A stretch of DNA of 64,000 nt from Pachypanchax playfairii (GCA_006937955.1 SSNP01000067.1:2660752-2724751); one strand, 5' to 3'. Positions 1-14,800 are shown, counted from the stretch's first letter. Translations and numbers: made by a program. Notes: a model not told the origin generated them from the sequence alone.

Positions 1-2130
1 TTGACGGTGGTGCTGGGTGGGAGGCGCAGCACTGGGGTAACTATATAAATAATGCATCAGCACTTGCAAAACAGCAGTCGCTGCTCTCTTTCAGCGTTTA
101 TTCTCCACGTTACGGTTACGCAACAGTAAAATGTATTTTAAATATGAATCTTTAGCAGCTTTTGAAGCAGAAATAAAGTATGTTTTCTATGTTAGTTCAG
201 AGTCAGCGAGGTTCAAACATTACGTGAGATTCCCTCCTGTTTCTGTTCATGAAGGGAAACTCCACACTTAAGCAAATTTAATAATAAACAAACAAAAGGA
301 TGACTGTTGTTCTCTCTTCTCTTTCATTCTTCTTACTTTTTATTAAGCTTTAAATCATATTTACTTTCAATGAGAAATGATGCATCCTCTCTGAACACTG
401 GCTTCATGCAGCTGCCTTTGTGTGTCTAAAACGAAACGCCCCTCTGACAGAACAAAAACACTGAAACTGAAGTGCACAAGAAAACACAAAGGCTGATATC
501 TAAGAAAAAAAAAAGTGAACCAGTCACAAACTGCCCTCTGTTTCCTTCTTTGAACAGTGCTTGGAAATCTTATCCAAGTAGGTGGCATGTAAGAAGGTGC
601 AGAAAAAAAATCTACTCAGAGATACAATCAGCAACCATCAGTAGTACTCACAGGAGCATCACGCAGCCGCAGCCTCCAGTCCAGTAACAAAAAGATCCGG
701 CGGAAAAGATGTGACAGATACAGACTCTTGGGAGCAAAGAAAGCGCATCTCCCTCCCGGTCTCTGGTGTTTATGAGAGATTTACATGATGCGGGAGGGAA
801 CAGCGTGTACGGGTTGGCACCGGGGGGAAACGATCCGCGGAGATAAGCCAGAGGCTGCTGTAGAGCCGGTTATTGTGAGCCACTGTCTGCTCTCTGTCAG
901 CGCTTCAGAGGAATAATCTGAGAGGGGGAGGAGAATAACGGATCACCCCTATTCAGGTACAAGACCTGAGTTACTTCTCCCTCGTATATAAACTGAACCG
1001 CAGATGATAAAGAGTGAATAAACCCCCTCTCGCTTTTCTCTTGGTCCCTGTATTCTCCATGTATCTGATTGGACCTCTGAACTCAGTGAAACCCGATGGA
1101 GTTCTTGATTTCCATAACCTGGAAGGTCTATAGATTAAATGGGGAAGATAGTTGAATAAAAATGTTAAAAACGTCTATGAAAACATTTAAAGACTTGTGA
1201 GTTTAAGATTAGAATGAGTGTTGGTTTATCCTGTTGGCAACAGCTGCAATGAAACATTTAGGACTTCTAGCAGAAATTAGGCTTTCATAGAAAGGTTATT
1301 GTATTTCTGAGGAGATATTAAAACTTATTCTTGCTTTTTCTAAAGTTCAGATATCCCACGTTTATGGCAAAAAATAAAAATGTTCTAATTATTTGTAGTT
1401 AAAGTGTACAAAACAAACAAACAAAAACAATTAGTACAATTTGGTGTCCCACAGGGGTCAGTGTTTAGTCCATGTCCAAAAACTGTAAGTCCCATCTTCT
1501 AACCATATTACTTAATTGAGAACACAGCTGAAATTATCTTATATCAATGCCTTTAAATATTTTCTAATTAAAAGTTTTGTGAAAAAAAAATGTAATTTTG
1601 ATAATAGGTGAGACAAATTTTAAACATTTTTAATTGAGTGTGCCAGAAATCATTTAGCTGGTGATGATATTTAACATTAATATTGAAAATACACAGAAAA
1701 GTAATGAATAAAAAAGCACGTATCACCACTAGACTCACGGAAGTCAGTTTATCTGTTGAAACCTCTAAAGTAAATCAAGTAGCAGGTTTCTTCCGATGCT
1801 CCTGGCACAATGCAGGATCAACATTCAAATTCTAAAAAAACACTGAGTTGGCATGCTGAGAGGAGCCAGAATGCTAGTTCTAACTCAGACTGAAAACTTT
1901 GGACAAAAACCTGCAAAATCTGCAAAAACAATGGACAAAAATTTCCAAGAAACAGGAGATGGACACAAACAGCATGAAATGATGCAGAGATAAAACAGTT
2001 GGAATTGACATGGGGAGGATGATTGCTGACATTAGGCAAGTAACCAGAATGGACACATCAGCAGATGGAAACAAACTGTGTAAAAATGACAACAAACATA
2101 ATCAAAGATTCAATCCCATAATAACTAACT
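1..2130. other. gene-poor left edge
   Basis: No complete gene is visible. The stretch contains a candidate minus-strand first exon (652-960, listed separately) and, around 1438-1480, a short plus-strand block reading FGVPQGSVFSP. That resembles the GVPQGS motif of LINE reverse transcriptases, so it is probably a tiny retrotransposon relic. The remainder is AT-rich with short ORFs lacking splice context. Confidence 0.5.
652..960 (-). other. candidate first exon and promoter of an off-window minus-strand gene
   Basis: This block is richer in G+C and CpG than its surroundings. Read on the minus strand it ends in a good splice donor (CCT|GTGAGT, exon end at 652). A start codon lies at 657-659, so only eight coding bases would precede the intron. 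This fits a 5' exon of a gene whose remaining exons lie beyond the left edge, but no downstream exon is present to confirm it. The 5' end is a guess from where the GC-rich sequence fades. It could equally be a non-coding exon or chance. Confidence 0.22.
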
Positions 2131-2664
2131 TTAAAAAGGCAATTTCACACAAATTTCAGGACTTTGTGGTTATTTCTTAAGTATTAACCTGTAATATGAA
2201 ACATTTTATTTCTACAAAACTTTAGGAAACACTGATTAACAGACCTTTCAATCTGTCGGCGTGAAGATTCGGCTGGCTTTGGCTCCAACTAATTAATGTT
2301 CATTATGTTAATTTGCTGGACTCAGATTGGCTAACAAACTAGCCTATGAGAGCACGGCTTCCTGTTTCCTGCCTCACTTCGCATGGCAACAGCGCACCAA
2401 GTCTCTTCCGGTTTGATACGTCTTTCTGCTAACAGCTTTTAGCTAGCAGCAGGCTAGGCGTGGTCTCAACTGCTGGACCTGTTGAATATTAATGAGCAAA
2501 GTAGTTGCGACGAAACAGATACAGGCCGTTCAAACTCGGGAGAACTCGGGTGTTATCGCCACCTGCGTAGTTTGAGAGATAAAAACTGAAAGAGAAGTTG
2601 TTGTCTAATAAAATATTCAACAGAAACCTCAGAAAAACCGTTTTTAACGGAATGGCCTCTTTAA
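2131..2664 (+). mobile_element. TTAA-ended MITE, family 1, copy A
   Basis: Copy A of a non-autonomous repeat that also occurs at 29440-30016 (same orientation) and 18561-19350 (inverted). It starts TTAA-AAAGGC and ends GGCCTCT-TTAA, so short inverted termini related to TTAAAGAGGCC sit at TTAA on both sides. It has no coding capacity. TTAA targets are known for piggyBac and Kolobok transposons. Which superfamily mobilised this one cannot be decided here. Confidence 0.72.
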
Positions 2665-5317
2665 CACTTGCTCACTATCTTTAACCTTATCCAACCTGCC
2701 AGGACAATCAGACAGAGAAAGTGACCTTCTGGTAGTTTTAAATATTAGATACTGATCTACTGAGGATGTTTTCAGTTACTCTCATTCACAGTTCAGGAAC
2801 AAACTGTCTGCTGAACTCAAGTCAAAAACATCTGCATCTGCACTCACAAGTAAACTTGTTCAATAGTCTTTTTCATTTGTAAACAATCAGGAATTACAAT
2901 TTACCCTGTTGTTTTTTTTTTACTTTCATCCATAATAATCTGAGCACCCCATCAAGCACTCTGAAGATGAACTAGAACAGAGATCGTTACCTGATCAACC
3001 AGACCCAAGTCTTTGACAGATTACTTTACAAAGGGCCTGGAGCTGAACCGCTGTCTCTCAATTTCGAAGGCAGGCTTAGCCAGTTGAGAGAGAACCAATC
3101 ACAGAAACCCGGAAGTGACGCAACATATGTGACGCTAAAGCGGATACACACGAGGCGGAACAAAAATAAAAGGTTTAGCGAGCGGAGCTGTAATGGTAGC
3201 TACAGAGCCATGGTTAATGGAGGAGATAAGACGAATATTAATGACAGTTGTCGCTTTTGTGTCAAAAACTTGTGAATACGAGGTGTCATTGCACACTCGG
3301 TTCAGGTATTTGACCACCCCAAGCAAACACTGTGCAAACACAGAAGTAAACACTTCATCCACAGCCGAGTCCGCCATGTTGAATGTTGTGCTCTGGGTGG
3401 AAAACGCTAGTTCCATGTTTTCAGGATGACGCACAACAAAGGTGATATGTAATTGGTCCGTCCTAAAATTTGACGCGGAAATGATCGGGTGCAGCTCCGG
3501 TGTCAGACCCTTCTGCATTTGAACATAATGCAGGAGGATCTGATTGGTCAGGCTACAGAGATTGTGCATCGGACCTTCTAAAGTCTTTGCAGAATGAACA
3601 CAGTGGACACATTTCCAAATAAATAGTTGGAAGTCATATGGAAAGCCTTCTAAGACGAGTGGAAGCTGTTATAACCCCTATGACAGATTACTGACTCCTT
3701 ATCAAAGTACTTGCATTTGAACAACATTGTCCCTGTTGGTTTAATGGTCAGGTATTGTAATGTCTGTTAAAGAGGTTCAAATGCACCAAGAAGAGGAGAG
3801 AAGTCAGTTTCAAGAGTGTTGCAAATACAAAACACGAAATAGAACCAAAAATAAAATGACTAAAAACAGAAACCACATCAAAGATTCTAAGACAAACAGG
3901 TGTGTGGGAAAGCTAAAAATGTGGGAATGGCATAGACATGGACATCATGACAACTACATACTTTAGTCCATGTGATACACACATCCACATTCACATTAAG
4001 GTGATTCTAGAGAAAGATTCTGTAAAACAAGGAAAATATGTTACAACAAAACAGACAAATGATTCAAGTCAGTTCTTTTCAGAAGTTTTTCTCCTACAGC
4101 AGAAATACATAACAAAGACTCATTTATAATAAATGACTGATTTAGTGCCAAGTCAGAAGCAGGATCATGCACCCTGACAACTTTGAAGTAACAGTAACAA
4201 GGTAAAGAAAGAAGAAACAACAAGAGAAAAAAAGGAGAAATAAAGCATAAAACCATCTTATTTTCAGCATAAAGATAATAAGCACAGGACATTCGAGTTA
4301 TTATAGATTGTGCTTTGATACTGGTCTATTTCAGTCTTTCTTCTCTGGTGTCTGTGTTGTATTTCTGTTCTTCTTTCTGGCTGCCCTCTCTAATTAACAC
4401 TGATAGTGTCTGACAAATGGAAACATCACAGTTGCAGGCTGTGGGTGACTGTTTCCAGACACACACACACACACAGAATCATTATATAGTCTCATAAGAC
4501 ACCTGCTCCCGGTCTTTGTGGTGCATGATCATTATTTAGGTGTGTGAACTGAAAATAGCAACCATGACAAAGAAAGACAAACTCTTACCAATAACAAAAT
4601 ATTGTTTAGATGCCTGATACATTTAAAAAAAAGTCTACAGAGCACTAGGAATGTTTGTGCAATGCAGGACTCTTGTTTGATCTTGAAGCTGGCAGATTTG
4701 CAATGAAACAGGAAGGTATGAACTAAATCCAGGGAGGGCTCTTTGCTGAACAGAGATTTTATGAAGAAACTCTCTCAGATGTGTACAAAGTCACAGAAAC
4801 TGCTGTTCTACCCTTTTGTTTATTTCCTTTCAGCACACAGTGAGCAGCAGCAGCACTTCTATCTCCTCGGGTTACTTCCATTTACAGGACCTATGAAAGG
4901 AAATAAATAAATTAGAGGTCAGTGTTGGCATCTGGCTTAGTCAGGCCCACTCTGCGCATGTTTGTGATGAGCATTTGTTCCAATGAGGTGATGGCCTGAA
5001 CAGGAGAAAGCAGAGGGGACGCATCTGGAGGTGCAGTGAGACAAATCAAAGGGGAATTTCAAATCAGGCGCCTACAGTGAATTTAACATTTAAAAATATC
5101 TTCCTCTAAAAACCTGCCATGAAATCATTGTTAAAACTTAGCTAAAATATAAAGAAAAGCATAAACACGTTGCAGAAAACAGACTGTCAACCATAAAATC
5201 CTAGTAAACAGGTTCCAAGGTTCTTATTGATGTTTCTGTGAACTGATCTGGTTTTCCTTTTTCTTCTCTAAATGCAACGTTCTGTGTCAGGACAAAAAAA
5301 TGTTTCCTCGCCTCTTT
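2665..5317. other. no gene recognised; repeats likely
   Basis: No supported exon. The block at about 3050-3570 is unusually GC-balanced and open on the minus strand for 144 codons, but the product is unrecognised and has no splice or polyadenylation context. It looks more like a degraded DNA element than a gene. A short (CA)n run lies near 4459-4476. Confidence 0.4.
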
Positions 5318-6475
5318 AACCTGCGGGGTACCACAAGATTCTGTTCTAGGTCTGTTATTATTTTAATTTTACATTCTTCTATTTGGTAATATTATTAGGC
5401 CTTTTGATGTGCCACCTGTCATTTTTACACAGATGATATTCAGCTTAATGTTTTTTTTTTTTACTCCCACCAGTTAGATAAGCTGTTCAGTGTCTGGCTC
5501 TGTTAAGTCAAGTATAAGAAACCGAGGCATCATGTTTAATTCTCCTCTGGATGTGGAAAGAAACCATGAAAGCAGTTTTCCAGTTCCGTTTGTTACGACA
5601 CCTGGTTTGTCAAACAGTTTGTCATCATGCTCAGATTACTGTAACTCCCAGTTTACTGGTCTGGATAAATAATCATTCAGAAAGCATCAGCCAGGTTCCT
5701 TACTAAATCCAACAGGTGAACTCATATCACACCTACTGTATCTTATACCCTTTTCACTGGCTCCTAGTTGTTTTTTAGGATTTATTTTTAAAGGTATAAT
5801 ATGTTGAATTTTCAATATTATGTTTTTTTAAAATAAAGCCATATCATAATTAGAGAGCTACACAACATGTTGTTTGCCATAATTCCTTATGATTTATCTT
5901 TTATTTAAAAAGTTATTGGTCTTTTTCATTTTTGACCTCTAACAAGTAGTACTTTCTTCCACCACTAGAGTGAGTATAGACCAGTTTTTGTCCGCTGCTC
6001 AAGGCTCATTCAAGGTCATGGAGACTCTTGAATGCTGCTGTGACGCACTGAGTAATAATACTCGTTTCTGCCACCCTGTGGTGGTTAGTGGAAGTGACAG
6101 GGTTCTGATTTTGCTCATTACTGTCACCTGGTGTTGGAAATGAAAGCCATTATTTTCTACATAGTATGCCTCTAAGTACACATGCTCACGTACAGAGTTT
6201 GAATGATCAGACGCCTACGTATCTTATTAATCTTTTAACCAAACACACTGCAGCTCGCCATCTTTGATCAGAGTCTTGGACTTTGTTAGCATTTCCATAA
6301 AAGCTTTGTAACAGCATCTGAACATAATTTTAATAATAATAATTTTGAACTTTGTGATTTATTTTAAAAGCAAACTCAAAACCTTTTTGTTTTATTAGAC
6401 CTTTATGTGGTTGATTTAATTGTTTTGTGTGTGTTGTATTGAACTTATGTATCTTGAAGAGGGAAGTAAATAAAT
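5318..6475 (+). mobile_element. L2/CR1-like LINE relic, interrupted
   Basis: A degenerate non-LTR reverse transcriptase can be read in pieces on the plus strand. The pieces are CGVPQDSVLGLLLF near 5322, YTDDIQLNV near 5427 (the catalytic YADD-type box, here with T for A) and DYCNSQFTGL near 5636. All are hallmarks of L2/CR1/Rex-like elements. A plausible 3' tail (KLKTFLF, then an A/T-rich end with repeated AAATAAATAAATC) lies at about 6370-6475. Roughly 5790-6330 reads as unrelated sequence inserted between the two parts. Stops and frameshifts make it inactive. Confidence 0.6.
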
Positions 6476-8647
6476 AAATCTTACTTACCGAAAAGAGATG
6501 CAAATAAAACGGAAAAAGAAAGATGTAGCAGTGAGGAAAGAAAAGGTGAAATCGTATCAGAAAAACATTAGAAGAATGAAATGGAAACTAATTGAAGGGG
6601 TTTAGTTTCAGGTGGGGGAAGCAGGTCCTAAGAATTGACAAGGATATCTGACAATGTGTGTGCCAACAGTTCACTGAGTAAAACATCCTGTCTGAATGTT
6701 AACACAGCCTGAGGGCAGTGAGAATGTGCACTAAATAAGATATGCAGTCAAGAGATATGAGACAAAACAACTGTGACAGAGCAGACAGGTCATCGACGTC
6801 ATGGACGCAGCTGCAACAGACACAAATATCCCAGTAACAAGAAGAGAGATCGATTAAAAGTAATTAAAATTAACAACAGGCGTGAACATTTTGACAACCT
6901 GGATATAAATACCTGTGGATATTAGAAAGCTGTTAATATAAACTTCTTATTTTTTTAATTGAAAATTAGTTTCCAACATATTGTCTTTCTGTTTGGACCT
7001 CTGTTGAAAAATGTTTGACTTTTGTTATGCAAACCACAATTATATTTCTAAAACCTTTATTTTAAATCATATAGAATCTCACAATACATTGAAATAACAT
7101 TTGAATGTGAAAGACTTTAAAACAAAGATCAAAGCAGAAAGTATTTAATATATTTAATATTAATATTCAATTTGAAAACTGCTCACGTGCGCAAAGTTTG
7201 TTTTTAACGTCCTGTTTTTAGCCTCTGAAGAAACACACTGAAGTTCATTTGCGCCCCCTTCTGGTTTCACTTTGTTATTACAACAAACAACATGAATAAA
7301 TATTGTGGCTCCACAAATAAAAAAGTTTTGAGTGGAAAAGTAAGAAAGAATATAAATTAAACTTGCTGCATTATCATATAGAAATTAAACTTTTAAACAG
7401 TTTTTGAATGAATATTTTTTTTCTTCTTTTATTTAACATTGTTTAGTTTAGAATTGAGTTATTATGTTTTTTTATCAAGTAACTTTTATTTTACAAAGTC
7501 CCCATTGTTCCATTTATTACGTTTTAAATAATCATAGATCAGATAATTAAATAACTTGAGATTTGTTATTCTGTAATTCCACATTTTTCCTCAGTGTTCC
7601 ACTACTGTTTTGTTTTTTGTTACCTGTATTTGTTCTCATTGTTTTTTTTTTTCTTTTTTTCTATTTGACTTGTTGACCCAACATTCAGATTTAGGATCTG
7701 GTGTTGCACTGATGTCTATAGATCTACAGGTCTAGATGGATGAGTATTAGATTTCATTGTTTATTTTAATCCGGTTTTAAACAATGTGTTAAAAGTACAA
7801 CTCTAATGAAGTTTGATTGGGTGACACATTAAGCTTCTTGTACTAACTGCTTTTTAACTGAGGGATCTGTTTCTGGTGACAACTCAGACTAAAGTTTGTT
7901 TTCTTTTTTTTTTTATCTTTCTAAACACTGACTGAGCTTATGTAAAATGAATAGGCCTATCATCTGTGTGTGCCACTCTTGAGGCCTCTTTTATCAGCAG
8001 TCAGGAGGTGACAGATAACAGCTGTGGGCCACGTTTAATAAGACACTCAGGCCACAACAGAACACTCCCTTTTTTTATGAAACCTTTCGGCAGAAACAAA
8101 TCATGAACTATGTGACACTGTGTGTATAGATAGAGTGATTTTAATAGGAATTTCAGAACAAAACAAGAATTTGACAGAACTACACCAGTCATTCTGAAAC
8201 ATTCACCTTTTTAATTTAGAAATATAATAAACACAGTAAAAGCCCAACTAAAACCAGTATCAGTACAACTGTCCACAAAGTGACTTGATTTCATGTTTGC
8301 TTTAACTACTACACTCCAAAACCACCGTTCTATTAACAATCATAAACCGCTTAACAAAGTTTGAAGTTGTTCTTTAAAGTACAAATAATAATGTCCGAAT
8401 GAGGAATATCGACAGAATTCCACAAGGTAAAAAGGCTCTGAGGGGTAAAAACCCTTCAAATTAAAAATAGTCTTCTGCAGCTTTTCTGTAATTCCAGCTG
8501 CACTTGGATCAGATGACATCAGACCAAGTTGCTGCATCAGAAAAAAAAAGGACTTTCTGCAAACACAGTCCAAACAGGATCTGAGGATTTCAAAATTATT
8601 TAGATTTTAGAATGTTATTCCAAAGTCAAGGGAGACAAAATAATAAG
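6476..8647. other. no gene recognised, AT-rich
   Basis: No coding exon, RNA gene or complete repeat could be supported. It lies downstream (3') of the minus-strand tetraspanin gene. Confidence 0.5.
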
Positions 8648-8653
8648 TTTATT
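8648..8653 (-). terminator. candidate polyadenylation signal of tspan36
   Basis: TTTATT on the plus strand is AATAAA on the minus strand, about 210 bases past the tspan36 stop codon. Other AATAAA-like hexamers exist further downstream, so the site used is unproven. Confidence 0.4.
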
Positions 8654-8864
8654 TGTCTCATGCAAACTATATTCAGAGAAACTGAAAAAAAATAATCCAG
8701 AAAGAGGTATACTCTGATCAGATCTTATTCACACAGTGATGAGATTTGCAAAATTATAATTCAAATACATCTTTAAAACTTCTAAGAGGAATGGATGTTT
8801 CTGTACAGCGAGGAGTACGAAGGCAGCAAACCCATCAGAGCTAAACTAGGAGGTCCTTCCACTT

Positions 8865-11800
8865 TCAGCCATAAAGGGCCTCGTAGCCGTTCCTTTGGCG
8901 GTTACTTCTGCAGGTTATCACACAGACGCTCAGCATCCCAAAGAACTGCAGCAAGAACAAAGACCAGACACGTGATTTAAAGCCACCAACATGATAATTA
9001 TTAAGATATTCAGAACAGATGCTCTGAGAAAATCTCAGAGTTTAAACTTCTTCGAAAGACTCTTTGAAAAGTCTAATTGAATCAGTGGAGCGAGTAAATG
9101 TGGCTGAGTGGATGCCACAATGATCCGTTTTTGGTTTCACAGGCTCTCAACAGAACTGCATTGTTCAGCAGGTTTTAAAAGACATGTTATTTTATATTTG
9201 GATGATTCAACAGCAGCGGAATCAAACAGGGTTTTCTACACCAACAAAATGATCTCAGTCAGAGAAACATTTTAAAGTCCGAATATTTAATCCAGACTCT
9301 CACTGGACTGCAACTGTTGATGATGAGGTGGAGAGAGATATCACACTGAAGAGGTTTTTTTTTTTTTTTTTTTTTAAAGATTTTACATGGTTTTCATAGA
9401 AAATACCAAAAACTGTCAGAAAAAGTGATTGAATTTCAGCTTATTTGATTGAAAATCAGTTATATAACAGACTAACTGGAAAATTTTTAATGTTTTTATT
9501 AAAAGTCATTAACCTGATTAAATAAAAAAATTACACAATTTGATATTTAAATAATACAGTAATTGATTCGAGATTAACACATGAATCCTGCTTCAACGTT
9601 TTATTATTACTGTAATTTCCAGACTATAAGCAGCTACTTTTTTACATACTCTCAACAGTGATGCAGCTAATTTATAGATTTTTAAAGGTTAACGAGCTTC
9701 ATGCTAACAAAAGATTTAACATCATCGCATCCGACCAATTAAATTACAGAACGAGCCACAGTGGACCAGTAAAACTGTTGGAATTAATTCTTCAGATCAG
9801 CCATTGTGTGCTTCGTGCACACGCCCTCATCATGGAAAACAAGGAAAAATAATAATTGACGTCTTTCCATAGAAGGTTACTGTATTTTTTTCTTGTTTTA
9901 CAGTCACTGTTCATTAAAAGCATTTACAGCATGTATTTAATCAAAAGTTAAAAATATCTTTCTGTGACATGATCTTGTGTTGCTTACAGACAAGACAATC
10001 TATTTTTTTCTTAAAGTTGGTGCAGTTTATATTCAGGTGTGCTAAATAGTTTGGAAATATCAGTAATTGTTTTCATGTCTCATCACAACAAGAATGTCAG
10101 ACTGTACGTTACCTTGATGATGGCAAAGCCAAGAACAACCAGCAAGCCAAAAGTCAATACATCCTGCAGGAATTTCACCAGTTTGGTCTCACAACCCTAA
10201 AATACAAAAGATGACAAGTTCAGCATATACATGACAAAAATAAGATTTTATTACTATCCAGCGTTTTCTAATTATGAACACAGTATCAAGTCATGCACAG
10301 ATACAGATTTACGCTTGTACACGACTTACTTCTTGGTATATAAGGTTTAGCTGAAGTGGATTGCCGGTACAGTCTGTTTGGTTTTTGCAGCAGGATAAAG
10401 GAAATTTCGTACTATTTTTGAACCAGGAAGTGCTGAGCCAGCTGGTGTAATTGTTGACACCACAACACTTCATCTGCAACAACAAAGTAAAACGGCACCA
10501 TTTAGAGAGAAAAACCTTGATAATGAAACATTTTTACATTTCATTTGATAATAAGTTAAAAGTTATGTTCTGATTTTGGCGTATTGACTTTGTGTTGGGG
10601 GCGAAAATAATTTTTATTGGCAGAGAAAAAGTTGTTTTTCCAAAAATACCAACAAACTCTTATAAAGACAAGGATGATGGTTCTACAACATGTTTTATAA
10701 TCCTGAACACAAGTCAAAATCCACAGAAATGACAGAAGCAAGCTGAACACACCACTATGTAAAAATATACATAACAAAAAACAAGTTCAAAACAGGTGAT
10801 GCTTTAAAATATTAAATATTTACAATCTTTGTTTTATTCTAACAGCTATTTTAACATAATTATTAAGCAGCATGTTTTTAACTCTGATGGTTTGTATTTG
10901 AACAAAAAGTAAAAGTTGAGAACCAGAAAGTTTTTCCTTTCTTCTACAAATAATCACATTATTTTCTTTTTATGAGAACAAAGTTTGAACTGGCAGAATT
11001 TGGGGGGGAAATGTGATCTAACAGATGGAAGAGAACATAAGCTTAGAGGATGTTGATGCATGTGAAAGTAGAACTGTGAATACGGATCTATTTATGTGCA
11101 GGGGAACAAAAAACTAACCTCTTTCTGCAGGAAGTCCACAGCTTGGGTCTCAGGAATACTTTCATTATACTTGTTAAAGACGTCAGTCATGGAATGATCC
11201 AGGCCTTGGTTTAACTGTGGACACGCAACATATTTAAGGCTCCTCGTTAACAGGCACAGAAGAAAAAAAACCCTAAAACTTAAATTTCAATCCAAACATT
11301 AAATAGCCACATACTTCACTTACCCTGCCTTGGTAGATGAAGCCAAATACCAAAGCAGCAACTTCAGCTGCAAAGATTACCATGATGATGATAAAGAACT
11401 GTAGAAAAAAGGAGAAACAGAATTTAGGAAAGGAAAACAAGATGGAGGGTTCCACACGTCAGGAAAACAGATGTGAAAACCTCAAGATGTCAGACAGTGC
11501 GTTTCAATTTTCACTTTTTTCTGCTGAGCAAACAAATAATAAAAGAAAACAAAACACAACACTTCTTTCATTTCTCTTCATACGCAGCGACATCAGTTCT
11601 TACACAGCCGAGTCCAAACTTGGATTCGCGGAGCGTCGCGCAGCATCCGATCAGACCAAAGATGAACATCACCACGCTGATGCCGATGACGATGGCGGCT
11701 GGGATTAGCGTCTGCTTGTCGTCAATGAAACTTTGAAAGTTGTCATAGCTCCGGATCATGTAAGCACCAACATAGGCCAACGCTGCTCCTGCAGCCTGCG

Positions 11801-14800
11801 AGGGAAAAAAAAAAAAAAAGTTACGTATTAAAAAAGTTTAATCACAAATAAAAGCTTCAAGGTGCACGTTGATGAGCACACCTGTAGATCTGAGTGATCG
11901 GTCATTTAAAGAACCTTGTTGTGCTGAAATCGACATATTTCTGTGACTGTCTTTAAATTGTTCACAAATTTGTCTAAAAAATAAAAAAAATGAAAAGTAA
12001 ACTCTCCACAAATGAGAAATCGTGTTATAAGGTGGTTTCAACGTGAAACAGTATGGGTGTGTCAGAGAGCGTACACGCAGTTATTCATTTTAAACTAGAA
12101 TACACACAACAACAACAAAAAAACACATATACAGTGGGGCAAAAAAGTATTTAGTCAGCCACCAATTGTGTAAGTTCTCCCACTTAAAAAGATCAGAGAG
12201 GCCTGTAATTTTCATCATAGGTATACCTCAACTATGAGAGACAAAATGAGGAAAAAAAATCCAGAAAATCACATTGTCTGATTTTTAAAGAATTTATTTG
12301 CAAATTATGGTGGAAAATAAGTATTTGGTCACCTACAAACAAGTAAGATTTCTGGCTTTCACAGACCTGTAACTTCTTTAAGAGGCTCCTCGGTCCTCCA
12401 CTCGTTACCTGTATTAATGGCACCTGTGTGAACTCGTTATCAGTATAAAAGACACCTGTCCACAACCTCAAACAGTCACGCTCCAAACTCCACTATGGCC
12501 AAGACCAAAGAGCTGTCAAAGGACACCAGAAACAAAATTGTAGACCTTCACCAGGCTGGGAAGACTGAATCTGCAATAGGTAAGCAGCTTGGTGTGAAGA
12601 AATCAACTGTGGGAGCAATTATTAGAAAATGGAAGACATACAAGACCACTGATAATCTCCCTCGATCTGGGGCTCCACGCAAGATCTCACCCCGTGGGGT
12701 CAAAATGATCACAAGAATGTGAGCAAAAATCCCAGAACCACACGGAGGGACCTAGTGAATGACCTGCAGAGAGCTGGGACCAAAGTAACAAAGGCTACCA
12801 TCAGTAACACACTACGCCGCCAGGGACTCAAATCCTGCAGTGCTAGACGTGTCCCCCTGCTGAAGCCAGGACATGTCCAGGCCCGTCTGCGGTTTGCTAG
12901 AGAGCATTTGGATGATCCAGAAGAGGATTGGGAGAACATCATATGGTCAGATGAAACCAAAATAGAACTTTTTGGTAGAAACTCAACTTGTCGTGTTTGG
13001 AGGGGAAAGAATGCTGAGTTGGATCCAAAGAACACCATACCTACTGTAAAGCATGGGGGTGGAAACATCATGCTTTGGGGCTGTTTTTCTGCAAGGGGAC
13101 CAGGACGACTGATCCGTGTAAAGGAAAGAATGAATGGGGCCATGTATCGTAAGATTTTGAGTGAAAACCTCCTTCCATCAGCAAGGGCATTGAAAATGAG
13201 ACGTGGCTGGGTCTTTCAGCATGACAATGATCCCAAACACACCGCCCGGGCAACGAAGGAGTGGCTTCGTAAGAAGCATTTCAAGGTCCTGGAGTGGCCT
13301 AACCAGTCTCCAGATCTCAACCCCATAGAAAATCTCTGGAGGGAATTGAAAGTCTGTGTTGCCCAGCGTCAGCCCCAAAACATCACTGCTCTAGAGGAGA
13401 TCTGCATGGAGGAATGGGCCAAAATACCAGCAACAGTGTGTGAAAACCTTGTGAAGACTTACAGAAAACGTTTGACCTCTGTCATTGCCAACAAAGGCTG
13501 TATATAACAAAGTATTGAGATTAACTTTTGATATTGACCAAATACTTATTTTCCACCATAATTTGCAAATAAATTCTTTAAAAATCAGACAATGTGATTT
13601 TCTTGTTTTTTCTTTCCTCATTTTGTCTCTCATAGTTGAGGTATACCTATGATGAAAATTACAGGCCTCTCTGATCTTTTTAAGTGGGAGAACTTACACA
13701 ATTGGTGGCTGACTAAATACTTTTTTGCCCCACTGTACTTGTAATTATCCTGGAAGGCTAACGTTTTCTGTGAGTTCTTCTTTTCTCTTCTCAAATTTAG
13801 GATAAGATTATTGTTTAACCAAATCAATTATTGAGTGAACATGTCCGCCAGGTGAGCTTTGTAACCAACAGAAATGGGTTGATGGTCACATGATCCGTGT
13901 GAGAGAGAGAGAAAACTCCCTCCAGCGTGGACTCTGAACCGTAACTCTGAATATTAAAACAGGTTTTATTACATACTGAGAGAAAAGGAAAGAAATCCAC
14001 GTGGACAATAAATTAAACTAGAATAAACATGTGGGGAAGTTTATATACATTTTATTTTGACGGCAAAAGAACACCATAAAGACCCCAAAATGTTCTTTTA
14101 TAATCGGACGTAATGTCATGTGATCAATCCAGGAAGTGATGGTAGATTAAATCACACCCTCATCATGACTTTTGTACATGCCATTCTTTAACCGTGACAT
14201 CACTAATCATAAGACTGCATTCATAAGTCACTTCAGTTCACATACACAGTACAAACAAGCAGCTTCTTATCTTAATACAATACCACAGGTTCAACTGAAG
14301 CTCATCTCCAAATTAAAAACTGGGACAATGACTGAAGTTTTGATCTCATTCTTGCTCCGCCTCACTTCCTTTTGCCCTTTGATACAGACTGAAGGTGATT
14401 TATACAGAAATCTGTGATTAAATAAGCACAAAGTGAATTAACAGCTGAATTGTGTGAATAACAACTCTGAATTTGAGGATTAGACTCAAATATTATTGTT
14501 TTGTTTGGATTTTTTTGACTTGACACATCGGGATGTAACCATGGTGAAGCATATGATCGACCCAGTTTTCTCTCAGCATAGCAGAGAGAATATTTTTCAG
14601 CCAAAAACATAAAGTAGCTTTTCTTTATATTTAAAAGAATAAAAACATCCCCCTGATTTGTTCCTGAGCATTAGAGCCATTTCCCCTGTAATTATAACAA
14701 TTAAACATGCTTCTCTGTGTTTATATGCAGGGATGTGTGTTATGTGTGTGCTAATGATATTTCACCCTGAAGTTTGGCCTCATGACTCAGTTCTCTAATC

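Noticed and set aside
3135..3569. 144-codon open frame on the minus strand
   Set aside because: No recognisable domain, no splice or polyadenylation context, and a composition like a degraded DNA element.
12709..13143. 144-codon minus-strand open frame
   Set aside because: Antisense shadow of the Tc1 transposase.
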